Source: Hyphomicrobiales bacterium (GTDB lineage Bacteria; Pseudomonadota; Alphaproteobacteria; Rhizobiales; JACESI01). Taken from it: DNA of 50,736 nt. The stretch lies in the NCBI GenBank assembly GCA_039973685.1, contig JBDWKL010000027.1, positions 1-50,736 of the forward strand, given 5' to 3'. Positions within the stretch are counted from its first letter, which is position 1. Every line of letters starts with the position of its first letter. The notes below the pieces were generated by a model. That model did not search any database. It was not told the origin of the DNA and saw nothing but the letters and a program-made list of their open reading frames with translations. The position numbers and the translations under genes were made by a program. Positions 39,686-48,255 of this stretch are shown piece by piece.

Positions 39686-40177
39686 ATGCTTGATCGCCTC
39701 GATAAGAAAATTCTGTCTATTATTCAGCAAGACGCCACTGTGTCCGTTGCAGAAATCGGTAAACGTGTGGGGCTTTCAACCACTCCGTGCTGGCGCCGTA
39801 TTCAAAAGATGGAAGAGGATGGTGTGATCAAAGCGCGTGTTGCTTTGCTTGATCCTGACGGCGTGAATGTTGCTGTTACCGCATTTGTGGCGATCACGAC
39901 CAATGAGCATTCGGATGAATGGCTCAAGCGTTTTGCGGAGCTGATCAGCGAATTTCCTGAAGTTGTCGAGTTTTACCGGATGGCGGGACAGATTGATTAT
40001 TTGTTGCGCGTCGTGGTGCCGGATATTGCTTCGTATGATGCTTTTTACAAAAAGCTGATTGCGAAGATTAAAATCTCGGATGTCTCGACCACATTCGCAA
40101 TGGAGCAAATCAAATATACAACTGAATTGCCGCTCTCTTATATTCCATTGTCAAAATCAGATAAATCAGGCGATTAA
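39686..40177 (+). CDS. Lrp/AsnC family transcriptional regulator
   Basis: A 163-residue Lrp-type regulator with an N-terminal helix-turn-helix (LDKKILSIIQQDATVSVAEIGKRVGLSTTPCWRRIQKME) and a C-terminal RAM/ligand domain (VVEFYRMAGQIDYLLRVVVPD). These proteins usually sense amino acids. AAGGAG is 6 bp from the ATG at 39686; a GTG at 39683 is the alternative. It is a single gene with an inverted repeat in its promoter and a hairpin overlapping its stop codon. Confidence 0.92.
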   Translation: MLDRLDKKILSIIQQDATVSVAEIGKRVGLSTTPCWRRIQKMEEDGVIKARVALLDPDGVNVAVTAFVAITTNEHSDEWLKRFAELISEFPEVVEFYRMAGQIDYLLRVVVPDIASYDAFYKKLIAKIKISDVSTTFAMEQIKYTTELPLSYIPLSKSDKSGD

Positions 40178-40199
40178 GGGCGAACCACAGTCCGCCCTT
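40176..40199. terminator. Probable bidirectional terminator after lrp
   Basis: Stem AAGGGCG (40176-40182) and CGCCCTT (40193-40199) with a 10 nt loop, between the convergent lrp and dehydrogenase genes. It overlaps the lrp stop codon. The following sequence is only moderately T-rich (GCGTTTGTTT), so efficiency is uncertain. Confidence 0.55.
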
Positions 40200-40216
40200 T
40201 GCGTTTGTTTCGCTGC

Positions 40217-41089
40217 TTAGCTGTCGCGCAGTAGCGTAAGCAAGCTTGATGTGTCGTAACGGTTGCCGCCGCGTTGTTGGATTTGGCTGTAAAATTGATC
40301 AACCATAGCCGTTACAGGCAAATGTGAGCCATTCGCGTTTGCTTCTTCAAGGCAAATACCCAAATCTTTACGCATCCAATCAACAGCAAAGCCGAATTCG
40401 AACTCGTCTTTTGCCATTGTTGAATGGCGGTTTTCCATTTGCCATGAACCGGCAGCACCTTTTGAAATCACGTCAAAGACGACTTCTGTATCAAGGCCAG
40501 CTTTTTGAGCGAAGGCAACACCTTCTGAAAGCGCTTGAACAAGGCCCGCGATACAAATTTGGTTGACCATTTTTGTAAGCTGACCAGAACCTGTCGACCC
40601 CATAAGGCGTGATGCTTTTGCATAGTGCATAATGACAGGCTCAGCTTTGTCATAAGCTGCTTGATCGCCGCCGCACATAACGGTCAATACGCCGTTTTCT
40701 GCACCTGCTTGACCGCCAGAGACGGGCGCATCAATGAAGCCGACGCCTTTTGCTTTAGCCGCTTCCGCCAATTCGCGGGCAACACCTGCGGAGGCGGTTG
40801 TATTATCAATGAAGACTGAGCCTTCTTTTAAGCCGTGAAATGCACCGTTCTCGCCTGTGGTGACAGAACGGAGGTCATCATCATTGCCAACGCAGCAAAA
40901 CACGAAATCAGCGCCATCTGCTGCTGCTTGAGGTGTCGCGGCGGCCTTGCCACCAAACTCTGCCGCCCATTTTTCAGCTTTTGCCGCGGTGCGGTTATAA
41001 ACAGTAACGTCATGGTCACCCTTGGTCGCGATATGTCCCGCCATTGGATACCCCATTACGCCAAGACCGATGAATGCTACTTTTGCCAT
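40217..41089 (-). CDS. Beta-hydroxyacid dehydrogenase (3-hydroxyisobutyrate dehydrogenase family)
   Basis: A 290-residue NAD(P)-dependent beta-hydroxyacid dehydrogenase. The Rossmann motif GLGVMGYPMAGHI is at residues 8-20, the substrate-binding segment DAPVSGGQAGAENG is near 120-133, and the catalytic lysine is in GSGQLTKMVNQI. Candidates are 3-hydroxyisobutyrate, tartronate semialdehyde or a related substrate; sequence does not decide. It stands alone, with a 175 bp leader containing a perfect GACATG dyad (41164-41178). Confidence 0.9.
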   Translation of the reverse strand: MAKVAFIGLGVMGYPMAGHIATKGDHDVTVYNRTAAKAEKWAAEFGGKAAATPQAAADGADFVFCCVGNDDDLRSVTTGENGAFHGLKEGSVFIDNTTASAGVARELAEAAKAKGVGFIDAPVSGGQAGAENGVLTVMCGGDQAAYDKAEPVIMHYAKASRLMGSTGSGQLTKMVNQICIAGLVQALSEGVAFAQKAGLDTEVVFDVISKGAAGSWQMENRHSTMAKDEFEFGFAVDWMRKDLGICLEEANANGSHLPVTAMVDQFYSQIQQRGGNRYDTSSLLTLLRDS

Positions 41090-41163
41090 GACTTATGTTT
41101 CCTCTAATTACATTTAATCTGAATTGGAACGCGGAAAGATAACGTTGAAAATCTATGATTACC

Positions 41164-41178
41164 GACATGTTCCATGTC
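41164..41178. promoter_or_regulatory. Perfect GACATG dyad upstream of the dehydrogenase
   Basis: GACATG-TTC-CATGTC, a perfect 6+6 bp inverted repeat 75 bp upstream of the dehydrogenase start codon in a 175 bp gap. The size and symmetry fit a repressor dimer site; no local regulator is obviously linked to it. Confidence 0.4.
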
Positions 41179-41264
41179 ATTTATAGTTATAGCGCGGGTT
41201 GCGACAATTTCACCCTAAATCGGCAAGGTTCGTTGAATAAATTGGCGGTGCGGATATTCGCGGC

Positions 41265-42551
41265 CTAAAGACCAAAGCTGTGAAACGGGATGAAGCTCAC
41301 GGGATCACCTTCATTCAAGCTATTTATGTCTTCTGCAATCTCAATCAGCCCATCGGCCTCACGCAGACCTGAGATAAGGCCTGACCCGTCGCGCTTGAAT
41401 TTATCGACCATCAAGCGCCCATCCACTTCACGCAAGATGCCGCGCTGGAATTCGCGTCTATCGGTTTTCTTCTTCCCAATGGAAAAAGCAGCGGGCAGGG
41501 GAAAACGATGCGGTGTTTGCCATGTGGCACCGCCCAGCGCGAGGATGATTTGGCGGGCATAGAGCAAGAAGCAAACAAAGGCTGCAACTGGATTGCCCGG
41601 AAGACCAATAAAGGCGGCATTGCCGATATGGCCAAATGTCATGGGGCGACCAGGCTTAATGGCGAGCTGCCACATATGCCGACGGCCAATTGCATCAAGT
41701 GCGGTTAGAACATGATCTTCTTCGCCACGGCTTGCTCCGCCCGTTGTTAAGATCACGTCGTGGGTTGCTGAGAGCTTTTGCAGGGTGTCGGATATGGTGC
41801 CGAGATCATCTGGCAAGATGCCAGCGTTGGTGATTGTGACGGGAAGGCTCTCGAGCAAGCTTTCTAAAAGCGGTCCGTTAGAATTATAGACCTGTCCAGC
41901 TTTGATATCATTGCCTGCGGGGACCAGCTCATCACCAGTTGAGATGATGGCAACTCTGACATATTGAAAAACCAATACTTCATCACGTCCAAGCGAAGCA
42001 AGGGAGGCGATGTCGGCTGGGTTTAAGCGCTTGCCGCTGGAGAATAAAACCGTTCCTTCGCGCACATCTTCTCCGGCACGTCTGCAATTGGCTCCCTGTT
42101 TTAAACCCTGTGGAATAACGACAAAGGAAACACCGTCTTGCTCGCGCGTTTCGCAATCTTCTTGCATGGCGACACTGTCTGTGCCTTCAGGCATGGAAGC
42201 GCCTGTGAAAATGCGGGCAGCGCCATCATCTGGGACCACCATTGGTGATAAGTCACCAGCGGCCACCCGCGAGACCACGGGGAACGTTCCGCCATTGGCC
42301 TCATATGATTGATGAGAGAACGCATAGCCATCAACGGCTGCATTGTCACTTAGCGGCACATTGCGCGGCGCGGTGATTTCTTCTGCGATAATCCGTCCTG
42401 TTGCGTCTTTAAGCGGGATGGTTTCAGTCTGCCCAAGAGCTTCAATTTGTGCTTTTAAAATTTCCAGCGCGTCATCATGTTTCAGCCGATCTTTGTCGTG
42501 CAAAAAGCAATCGTTGAGGTCTGGCTTTTTATTGGTTTCCTGCTCAGGCAT
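41265..42551 (-). CDS. moeA: Molybdopterin molybdenumtransferase MoeA
   Basis: Inserts molybdate into adenylated molybdopterin. The 428-residue protein has the N-terminal DATGRIIAEEITAPRNVPLSDNAAVDGYAF region, the ISTGDELV segment and LTTGGASRGEEDHV in the MoeA catalytic domain, and the IKPGRPMTFG and GLPGNPVAAFVCF segments. The ATG at 42551 overlaps the mobB stop region by 8 bp; the frame is open further upstream inside mobB. Last gene of the mobA-mobB-moeA run. Confidence 0.95.
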   Translation of the reverse strand: MPEQETNKKPDLNDCFLHDKDRLKHDDALEILKAQIEALGQTETIPLKDATGRIIAEEITAPRNVPLSDNAAVDGYAFSHQSYEANGGTFPVVSRVAAGDLSPMVVPDDGAARIFTGASMPEGTDSVAMQEDCETREQDGVSFVVIPQGLKQGANCRRAGEDVREGTVLFSSGKRLNPADIASLASLGRDEVLVFQYVRVAIISTGDELVPAGNDIKAGQVYNSNGPLLESLLESLPVTITNAGILPDDLGTISDTLQKLSATHDVILTTGGASRGEEDHVLTALDAIGRRHMWQLAIKPGRPMTFGHIGNAAFIGLPGNPVAAFVCFLLYARQIILALGGATWQTPHRFPLPAAFSIGKKKTDRREFQRGILREVDGRLMVDKFKRDGSGLISGLREADGLIEIAEDINSLNEGDPVSFIPFHSFGL

Positions 42552-43080
42552 CGTGAGCGTCCATATTATCGTTGGAGATGATGCCCACATGGCCCAGCAC
42601 GAAATCGGTTAGTGCGTTGATGTCATTAATGTCGAAATTGGGCAGATCGCTAGCAATTTCATGATCCCGCGCAATCGCCACCACATTTGAGTCGAGAGGG
42701 GCAATCTCTTCTTGTGAGCGGGAATCCACACGGCGGCATTCAATTTTTGGATGTGGTTCGCGTTTATAGCCCTCGATAATCACCAAATCGACTGGGGTGA
42801 GGCGGTTTAACATGTCATCGAGACTTGGTTGCTCATCACCGCGCAACTCATGCAAAACGGCCCAACGCATTTTGGAGCTGATCGCGACTTCCTGCGCGCC
42901 ACTTAAACGGTGTTCGTGGCTATCGCGCCCTGGGTGGTCCATGTCGAATGTTTCGTGGGCATGTTTGATGGTTGAAACGGAGAAACCACGGCTTGTTATT
43001 TCACGCACTAGTTTACACACAAGCGTCGTTTTACCTGAGTTCTTCCAGCCCGTTACACCAAAGACACGTTGTTCGCTCAT
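42544..43080 (-). CDS. mobB: Molybdopterin-guanine dinucleotide biosynthesis adaptor MobB
   Basis: A 178-residue P-loop GTPase adaptor that works with MobA. The nucleotide motif GWKNSGKTT is at residues 11-19 and the DLVIIEGYKREPHPKIE segment is characteristic. Its ATG overlaps the mobA stop by 4 bp and its end overlaps moeA by 8 bp. Confidence 0.94.
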   Translation of the reverse strand: MSEQRVFGVTGWKNSGKTTLVCKLVREITSRGFSVSTIKHAHETFDMDHPGRDSHEHRLSGAQEVAISSKMRWAVLHELRGDEQPSLDDMLNRLTPVDLVIIEGYKREPHPKIECRRVDSRSQEEIAPLDSNVVAIARDHEIASDLPNFDINDINALTDFVLGHVGIISNDNMDAHDA

Positions 43081-43718
43081 GCGGTTGGCTCCGTCGTTTT
43101 ATTATCTGCCAATAGTTGTTCTGCAATCGCGAAATCTTCTGGCGTATTGATATTGAAAAAGGGATCGGTGTCATCACCCTCGAACGCTGGCTCTTCAAAT
43201 TCAGCCATAGCCCAAGAATGTTGATTAACCCAAGCTAGAACCTTGCGGTTTTCTTCATCTGATAGCCATGCTTCCAGATGATCGGCGAGGCTAACGGGCC
43301 AAAGGCCGAAAACGGGGTGGCGACGACCGTTTGATCCAGCCAAGACAATGGTCTCATCCGTCGCTGCTTCGCTCAAAAAGCGCTCAACCAACGTCTCTGG
43401 GAAAAACGGTGTATCAGCTGCAGCTGTTACGATGAAGGTTGGCGGATTATCTAACGCGGCTGCATAACGCATGCCTGCAAGAACACCCGCCAAAGGACCA
43501 GCAAAGCCTGAAATCGTATCAGGCACAACGGTTGTCTCAAAACCAGCAAAGCGCGATGGATCGCCGTTAGCATTGATGATTATGCCGTCAGTTTGTGCAC
43601 GAAGGCGTTCAAAAGCATGTTGCATGACGGGCTTGCCGCCAAGGGGCATCAAGCCTTTATCGCCGCCGCCCATTCGTCTTGAAAGGCCACCAGCAAGCAA
43701 TACTCCAAGCGATTTCAT
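43077..43718 (-). CDS. mobA: Molybdenum cofactor guanylyltransferase MobA
   Basis: Attaches GMP to molybdopterin to make the guanine dinucleotide form of the cofactor. The 213-residue protein has the nucleotidyltransferase motif LLAGGLSRRMGGGDKGLMPLGGKPV at the N-terminus and the TAAADTPFFPETLV segment with the metal-binding aspartate. It overlaps fdhD and mobB by 4 bp each, so all four cofactor genes are coupled. Confidence 0.95.
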   Translation of the reverse strand: MKSLGVLLAGGLSRRMGGGDKGLMPLGGKPVMQHAFERLRAQTDGIIINANGDPSRFAGFETTVVPDTISGFAGPLAGVLAGMRYAAALDNPPTFIVTAAADTPFFPETLVERFLSEAATDETIVLAGSNGRRHPVFGLWPVSLADHLEAWLSDEENRKVLAWVNQHSWAMAEFEEPAFEGDDTDPFFNINTPEDFAIAEQLLADNKTTEPTA

Positions 43719-44587
43719 TCTGCGGCCTCCGCGCCTTTGCGACGGTGCTTTTTGTCTTCATCAGCACCTGAAAGATCATCATCAAAAATCAGCCGTTCTT
43801 GACCCGCGAGCGCTACAAAGCGCTTTCCACGGGCACGACCAATGAGGGTGAGGCCTGCTTGCCTTGCCAAATCAACACCCCAAGCGGTGAAGCCAGAGCG
43901 GGAGATAAGAATCGGGATGCCCATGCGGACAGTTTTGATCACCATTTCTGAGGTGAGGCGGCCTGTTGTGTAGAAAATTTTGTTTGATGGATCGATGTTA
44001 TTTTGGTGCATGAAGCCCGCGATCTTATCAACGGCGTTGTGACGACCGACATCTTCCATATAGGCGATCACGCGGTCTTCTTCGCACAACACGCAACCAT
44101 GTATCGCGCCCGCTGTTAGGTAGAGCGATGGGGTGGTGTTGATGGTTTTGGTCAAGGTGCCAAGCCAGCTGGTTTTAAGCGAAGAGCCTTCGGGAAAAGA
44201 GAACCCTTCCAAGCTTTCCATCAAATCGCCAAATGTGGTGCCTTGTGCGCAGCCTGATGTGCGCACTTTCTTTTTCATTTTGTCTTCGTAGTTTGTTTCG
44301 CGCTCAGTGCGCACAACAACGACGTCGAGATCATCATCAAAATCGACGTCGGTGATGACGTCATCGGCGTGAAGCATGTTTTGATTGAGTAAGAATCCGA
44401 TGGCAAGAAGATCAGGGTGGTCGCCAATCGTCATCATAGTGACGACTTCTTGGGAATTTAAATAAAGCGTCAACGCGCGTTCCGTCACCACATTGGTCGA
44501 AACACGTTCGCCTGCTTCATTGATGCCGTCGACTGTAGTGGAAAGCCCTTCGGCCTCTGGGTCGGGTTGGATGCTGAATTCACTCAT
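43715..44587 (-). CDS. fdhD: Formate dehydrogenase accessory sulfurtransferase FdhD
   Basis: Transfers sulfur to the molybdenum cofactor of formate dehydrogenase. The 290-residue protein is clearly FdhD by IGFLLNQNML, EDVGRHNAVDKIAGF and the SEMVIKTVRMGIPILISRSG segment. The loop that in E. coli holds the paired cysteines (GCGVC) reads RTSGCAQGTT here, with only Cys113; a CVLC pair at 165-168 is present at another position. The ATG at 44587 has no strong ribosome binding site; a TTG at 44644 is the only upstream in-frame alternative. No formate dehydrogenase gene is in the window. Confidence 0.9.
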   Translation of the reverse strand: MSEFSIQPDPEAEGLSTTVDGINEAGERVSTNVVTERALTLYLNSQEVVTMMTIGDHPDLLAIGFLLNQNMLHADDVITDVDFDDDLDVVVVRTERETNYEDKMKKKVRTSGCAQGTTFGDLMESLEGFSFPEGSSLKTSWLGTLTKTINTTPSLYLTAGAIHGCVLCEEDRVIAYMEDVGRHNAVDKIAGFMHQNNIDPSNKIFYTTGRLTSEMVIKTVRMGIPILISRSGFTAWGVDLARQAGLTLIGRARGKRFVALAGQERLIFDDDLSGADEDKKHRRKGAEAAE

Positions 44588-44646
44588 GTTTTCAGCATAA
44601 GCATGGTTTGCGTGAGGTGCAATGAATTTGCCCCGTAAAAACAAAT

Positions 44647-44684
44647 GTAAAAAGCAAAACGTCCGGACGAATGCCGGACGCTTT
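44647..44684 (-). terminator. Terminator of the small 44-residue gene
   Basis: Stem CGTCCGG (44660-44666) and CCGGACG (44674-44680) with a 7 nt loop, flanked by A runs on the left and T runs on the right. On the minus strand the hairpin is followed by TTTTGCTTTTT, so it would end transcription 31 bp after the small gene's stop and before fdhD. Confidence 0.75.
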
Positions 44685-44711
44685 TGTATTACCCCTATAA
44701 TTGAACTGAGC

Positions 44712-44846
44712 TTAATAGCTTCGTCTGTTTGATCTTTTGCGCATTTGCGATAGGCGACCCATCATTGACCAAAAGGCTTTCGAGCGTTCAATGTGTCCGC
44801 GTTGAATATAAGTTTCTGTATTTGTTTGGTAATTTGAATTTTTCAT
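44712..44846 (-). CDS. 44-residue basic small protein, function unknown
   Basis: A short open frame starting ATG at 44846 and ending TAA at 44712. GGAG lies about 7 bp before the ATG, and an intrinsic terminator follows the stop, so this has all the parts of a gene. The product starts MKNSNYQTNTETYIQRGH and ends with a strongly basic tail (QMRKRSNRRSY), with an IERSKAFWSMMGRL segment that could form an amphipathic helix. The layout recalls small basic alphaproteobacterial proteins of the RSP_7527 or DUF1127 kind, but I cannot assign it to a family. It is divergent from a LysR regulator. Confidence 0.75.
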   Translation of the reverse strand: MKNSNYQTNTETYIQRGHIERSKAFWSMMGRLSQMRKRSNRRSY

Positions 44847-44940
44847 GATGCTTCTCCGTGGACCATTGGGTCTGTTTCGTTGTTGTTGAACCAGATATAA
44901 GCGTCAAAAATCTTGCTGACAAACGGGTAATTTTCAGCTA

Positions 44941-44963
44941 TCACTTAAAATTATTTTATGTGA
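44941..44963. promoter_or_regulatory. Dyad between the small gene and the GcvA-like regulator
   Basis: Arms TCACTTAAAAT (44941-44951) and ATTTTATGTGA (44953-44963) about a central T match at 10 of 11 positions. It lies 32 bp upstream of the LysR start and about 95 bp upstream of the small gene. The neighbouring LysR protein is the likely binder. Confidence 0.5.
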
Positions 44964-44995
44964 AGCGTTTTAATGACAAACTAGGAAGCCAATAA

Positions 44996-45937
44996 ATGCC
45001 GGATAGATTACCGCCTCTCAACGCTTTGCGAGCCTTTGAAGCAACCGCGCGTCATATGAGTTTTTCAAAAGCGGCAGATGAGTTGTTTGTCACACCGTCC
45101 GCGCTTTCTTATCAAGTGCGTCAACTTGAAGAGAATTTAGGACAAAAATTGTTCGAACGCCTGAACCGCGCCATTGCTTTGACTGCCGCAGGGGAAAAGC
45201 TCTATCCGGGCATCCACACAGGTTTGCTTGCCATGAGTGAAGCGGTTGGCAGCTTGAAGAACGTAACGCCTGATGATGTTCTTGTCGTTTCAACGGGACC
45301 CGCGTTTGCAGCCAAATGGCTTGCCCCGCGCATGTATCGCTTCATTGAGGCTCATCCCGATATTGAACTGCAATTATCTGCCAGTTTGAAATTGATTGAA
45401 TTTGGCGGGGGCGATGTCGATGTGGCGGTGCGCTTTGGGTATGGTGATTATCCTGATCTCCATGTTGAGCCGATTTTTGATGAACTCGTGACACCTATGT
45501 GCGCGCCAGAATTGATAGAGCGTGGGTTGAAGCAGCCTTCGGATTTAAAGAACTTCACCCTTCTACATGACGATTCGATGCGTCACATTGATCGTGCACC
45601 TGATTGGCAAGAATGGTTGCGACGTGCTGGCGTCACCAACGTTGATGCAAGCAGAGGAATGCGGTTTAGCCATGCTGACCATAGTGTTGATGCCGCCGTT
45701 GAGGGGGCAGGTGTGGCTTTGGGGCGTTCGTCGCTTGCGGGACGTGAATTGCAATCGGGCCGATTGGTGGCACCCTTTGATATTAATCTCAGTACATCGG
45801 CAGCATTTTGGTTTGTCTGCGCACCAGCAGATTTGGAAAAGCCAAAAGTTGCAGCATTTCGCGAGTGGCTTATGAAAGAAGCCTCCAAGCACAATGTTAA
45901 TCCGACAGCTAAGTCGCTAGTTGCTTCGCCGCTTTAA
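44996..45937 (+). CDS. LysR family regulator, GcvA-like
   Basis: A 313-residue LysR-type regulator of the GcvA/AmpR-like group: PPLNALRAFEATARHMSFSKAADELFVTPSALSYQVRQLEENLGQKLFER is the typical start, and the effector domain contains GDVDVAVRFGYGDYPDLHVEP. Such regulators control glycine cleavage, beta-lactamase or other local targets. Its target here is unknown; the divergent small gene or the convergent transporter are possible. Its 3' end overlaps the transporter gene by 29 bp tail to tail. Confidence 0.9.
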   Translation: MPDRLPPLNALRAFEATARHMSFSKAADELFVTPSALSYQVRQLEENLGQKLFERLNRAIALTAAGEKLYPGIHTGLLAMSEAVGSLKNVTPDDVLVVSTGPAFAAKWLAPRMYRFIEAHPDIELQLSASLKLIEFGGGDVDVAVRFGYGDYPDLHVEPIFDELVTPMCAPELIERGLKQPSDLKNFTLLHDDSMRHIDRAPDWQEWLRRAGVTNVDASRGMRFSHADHSVDAAVEGAGVALGRSSLAGRELQSGRLVAPFDINLSTSAAFWFVCAPADLEKPKVAAFREWLMKEASKHNVNPTAKSLVASPL

Positions 45938-46796
45938 TCCGCACGCGTTCTCTGTAAAGCGTATAGATGCCCGTCGCCGTTACAATAGCGCTACCAAGCA
46001 GGGTCATCCAGTCGAGCTTGTCGCCGAAGACGATGATACCGAGCGCAATGGCCCATAAAAGGTTGGTATATCGAAAGGGCGCAACAATCGCGACTTCACC
46101 TACGCGCATGGCAGAGACGATGAAGAAATAAGCGACTGATAACAACAAAGCAGAGGCGAACAACCAACCAAACTCAGTGTTGGTCGGAGGTTGGTATTCA
46201 GCAAAAAAGTATGTGCCGAATGCGCCACTTAGTGTGATAGCGGTAGCGGTGGCGAATGTTAGGCTGACCGATGAGATGTCTTTTGGTGCTTGTTTGGTAA
46301 CAAGGTCTCTGGCAGCCGCAAAAACCACGGCGCCTAATATGTTGAGCGAATAGATATTAAATGCTTCAAGTCCGGGGCGCACAATGAGCAAGACGCCAAT
46401 AAACCCAACGGCAATCGCACTCCAACGACGCCAACCGACTTTTTCGTTCAGGAATATGACACTGCCAATTGTGACCGCGAGCGGTAGAGCTGATAGAATC
46501 GCTGCTGCGTTTGCCAACTCCACATGTATCAAGCCTGTTAAGAAGCAATATGTCGCGCCAACTTCGCACAGCGCGCGCCACCATATGATGGGCCTGTTGA
46601 GTTTGGAAAAAGACGAAAGTCCAGCAGTAAAGCTTATAAATGCGCCAATGAGCACAACGGTGAATGCGCCGCGCAAAAGGATGACTTCGACAATTGGCAG
46701 GTTTTGGCCCAGCACTTTGACGATGGCATCATTAAAGGTGAAGAGCGCCATCGCGCCCACCATGAACGCGCTGCCAGTCATATTTGGAGATAGCAT
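45909..46796 (-). CDS. DMT family (EamA) transporter
   Basis: A 295-residue inner-membrane protein with about ten hydrophobic helices arranged as two EamA repeats, typical of drug/metabolite transporters. The GATYCFLTGLIHVELANAAAILSALPL segment in the first repeat and the FRYTNLLWAIALGIIVFGD segment in the second are family-like. The substrate is unknown. It starts 12 bp after the moaA stop and may be cotranscribed with moaA, although no good ribosome binding site precedes the ATG at 46796; an in-frame ATG at 46781 is an alternative. Confidence 0.88.
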   Translation of the reverse strand: MLSPNMTGSAFMVGAMALFTFNDAIVKVLGQNLPIVEVILLRGAFTVVLIGAFISFTAGLSSFSKLNRPIIWWRALCEVGATYCFLTGLIHVELANAAAILSALPLAVTIGSVIFLNEKVGWRRWSAIAVGFIGVLLIVRPGLEAFNIYSLNILGAVVFAAARDLVTKQAPKDISSVSLTFATATAITLSGAFGTYFFAEYQPPTNTEFGWLFASALLLSVAYFFIVSAMRVGEVAIVAPFRYTNLLWAIALGIIVFGDKLDWMTLLGSAIVTATGIYTLYRERVRIKAAKQLAT

Positions 46797-46808
46797 TAGC
46801 GGGAACCG

Positions 46809-47837
46809 TTAGCCGCCGGTCATGCTCATATGTCGACCAACAGATGGTTTTTGCTGGCGGTCAATGATGAAATCATGGCCTTTGGGTTTGAGAGAAATAG
46901 CATTGTCGATGGCTGCATAAAGCGCTTCGTTGCCGTCTGATTGGCGCATTGGCGCGCGCAGGTCAGCAGCGTCGTCTTGGCCAAGGCACATATACAAGGT
47001 GCCTGTGCAGGTAATACGCACGCGGTTGCAGCTTTCGCAGAAATTGTGAGACATCGGTGTGATAAACCCAAGTCTTCCGCCTGTTTCCTGCACCTCAACA
47101 TAGCGAGCAGGGCCACCAGTCTTATATGGAATGTCTGAGAGCGTGTAATCAGCCAGAATGTTCTCGCGCACATGCTTCAATGAAAGATACTGATCTGTAC
47201 GATCTTCGTCGATTTCACCCAATGGCATGGTCTCGATAAGGGTCAAATCATGGCCTTCACCATGTGCCCATTTCATCATATCGATGATTTCATGCTCATT
47301 ATCGCCTTTAAGAGCAACAGCATTGAGTTTTACAGCAATGCCAGCTTTTTTCGCAGCCGTGATGCCATCAAGTACTTGGTCAAGATCACCACGCCGAGTG
47401 ATTCTCTTAAATTTGTCGGAATCAAGCGTATCGACAGATACATTCACACGGCGAATACCAAGATCAGCCATCTCCGAGGCGTATTTTGTCAGTTGTGAAC
47501 CGTTTGTTGTGAGCGTCAATTCTTCCAAATCACCATTATCTAGGTGGCGGGAGAGGGCGCGAATGAGGGTCATGATGCCTTTGCGAACAAGTGGTTCGCC
47601 GCCTGTTAGGCGTAACTTTTTGACGCCTTTATCAATGAAGGCAGTGCAAAGACGGTCGATTTCCTCAAGCGTTAAAACTTCACGTTTTGGCAAAAAGGTC
47701 ATGTCTTCTGACATGCAATAGGTACAGCGGAAATCGCAGCGATCTGTCACTGAGACGCGCAAATAGGTGATTGCACGCTGATATGGATCAATGAGTTGAG
47801 GCGTGTCTTCATTGACGGAACGAAGAGGTAGCGTCAT
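46809..47837 (-). CDS. moaA: GTP 3',8-cyclase MoaA
   Basis: The radical SAM enzyme that starts molybdenum cofactor synthesis from GTP. The 342-residue protein has the SAM cluster cysteines Cys34, Cys38 and Cys41 (CDFRCTYCM), the second cluster in [14 protein letters not shown], and the conserved C-terminal [10 protein letters not shown]. The start is uncertain: I use the ATG at 47837, but a TTG at 47897 lies 7 bp after a strong GGAGG and would add 20 residues. It is 4 kb from the other cofactor genes. The 256 bp upstream holds no recognised molybdenum cofactor riboswitch. Confidence 0.94.
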   Translation of the reverse strand: MTLPLRSVNEDTPQLIDPYQRAITYLRVSVTDRCDFRCTYCMSEDMTFLPKREVLTLEEIDRLCTAFIDKGVKKLRLTGGEPLVRKGIMTLIRALSRHLDNGDLEELTLTTNGSQLTKYASEMADLGIRRVNVSVDTLDSDKFKRITRRGDLDQVLDGITAAKKAGIAVKLNAVALKGDNEHEIIDMMKWAHGEGHDLTLIETMPLGEIDEDRTDQYLSLKHVRENILADYTLSDIPYKTGGPARYVEVQETGGRLGFITPMSHNFCESCNRVRITCTGTLYMCLGQDDAADLRAPMRQSDGNEALYAAIDNAISLKPKGHDFIIDRQQKPSVGRHMSMTGG

Positions 47838-48093
47838 TGGTTCTGGCGTCGGCCCGATGTGTTTTGGTCTGTTATCTTTAGAAATGATCGTCGCCAAAGC
47901 CGCACCTCCCAATGCACTCGATGCTTATATTTCTAACCTATCTGCATTTTTATCGAAAGCAAGCAAAAGGCGAAATTACATAGGAATTGATGCGGCATTG
48001 GCATTGCCAAGGAAAGTTAATCAGAATGAATTTAGGGGCTTTTAATTCTTGCAAGCATACGATATTGAAGCCCTTACTGTGACCACAGAATGG

Positions 48094-48167
48094 GGCCTCA
48101 TGGCGGAGTGGTTACGCAGCGGATTGCAAATCCGTCAACCCCGGTTCGATTCCGGGTGAGGCCTCCA
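48094..48167 (+). tRNA. tRNA-Cys (anticodon GCA)
   Basis: A 74 nt cloverleaf: acceptor stem GGCCTCA (48094-48100) pairs with TGAGGCC before the T discriminator, the anticodon arm GGATT-GCA-AATCC has anticodon GCA at 48126-48128, the T arm is CCGG-TTCGATT-CCGG, and CCA is encoded at 48165-48167. The body closely resembles bacterial cysteine tRNA. Confidence 0.95.
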
Positions 48168-48255
48168 AATCCCTGATGGATTAGAAGAAATTCTTCTGCC
48201 GTTGCGGTTTAAAGTACGGTTTAACGCTATCTGGAACAGAGCGGAGAATACAGTG

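Noticed and set aside
47838-48093. Possible molybdenum cofactor riboswitch upstream of moaA
   Set aside because: No recognisable conserved helices; the region is mostly AT-rich spacer and the tRNA-Cys promoter.
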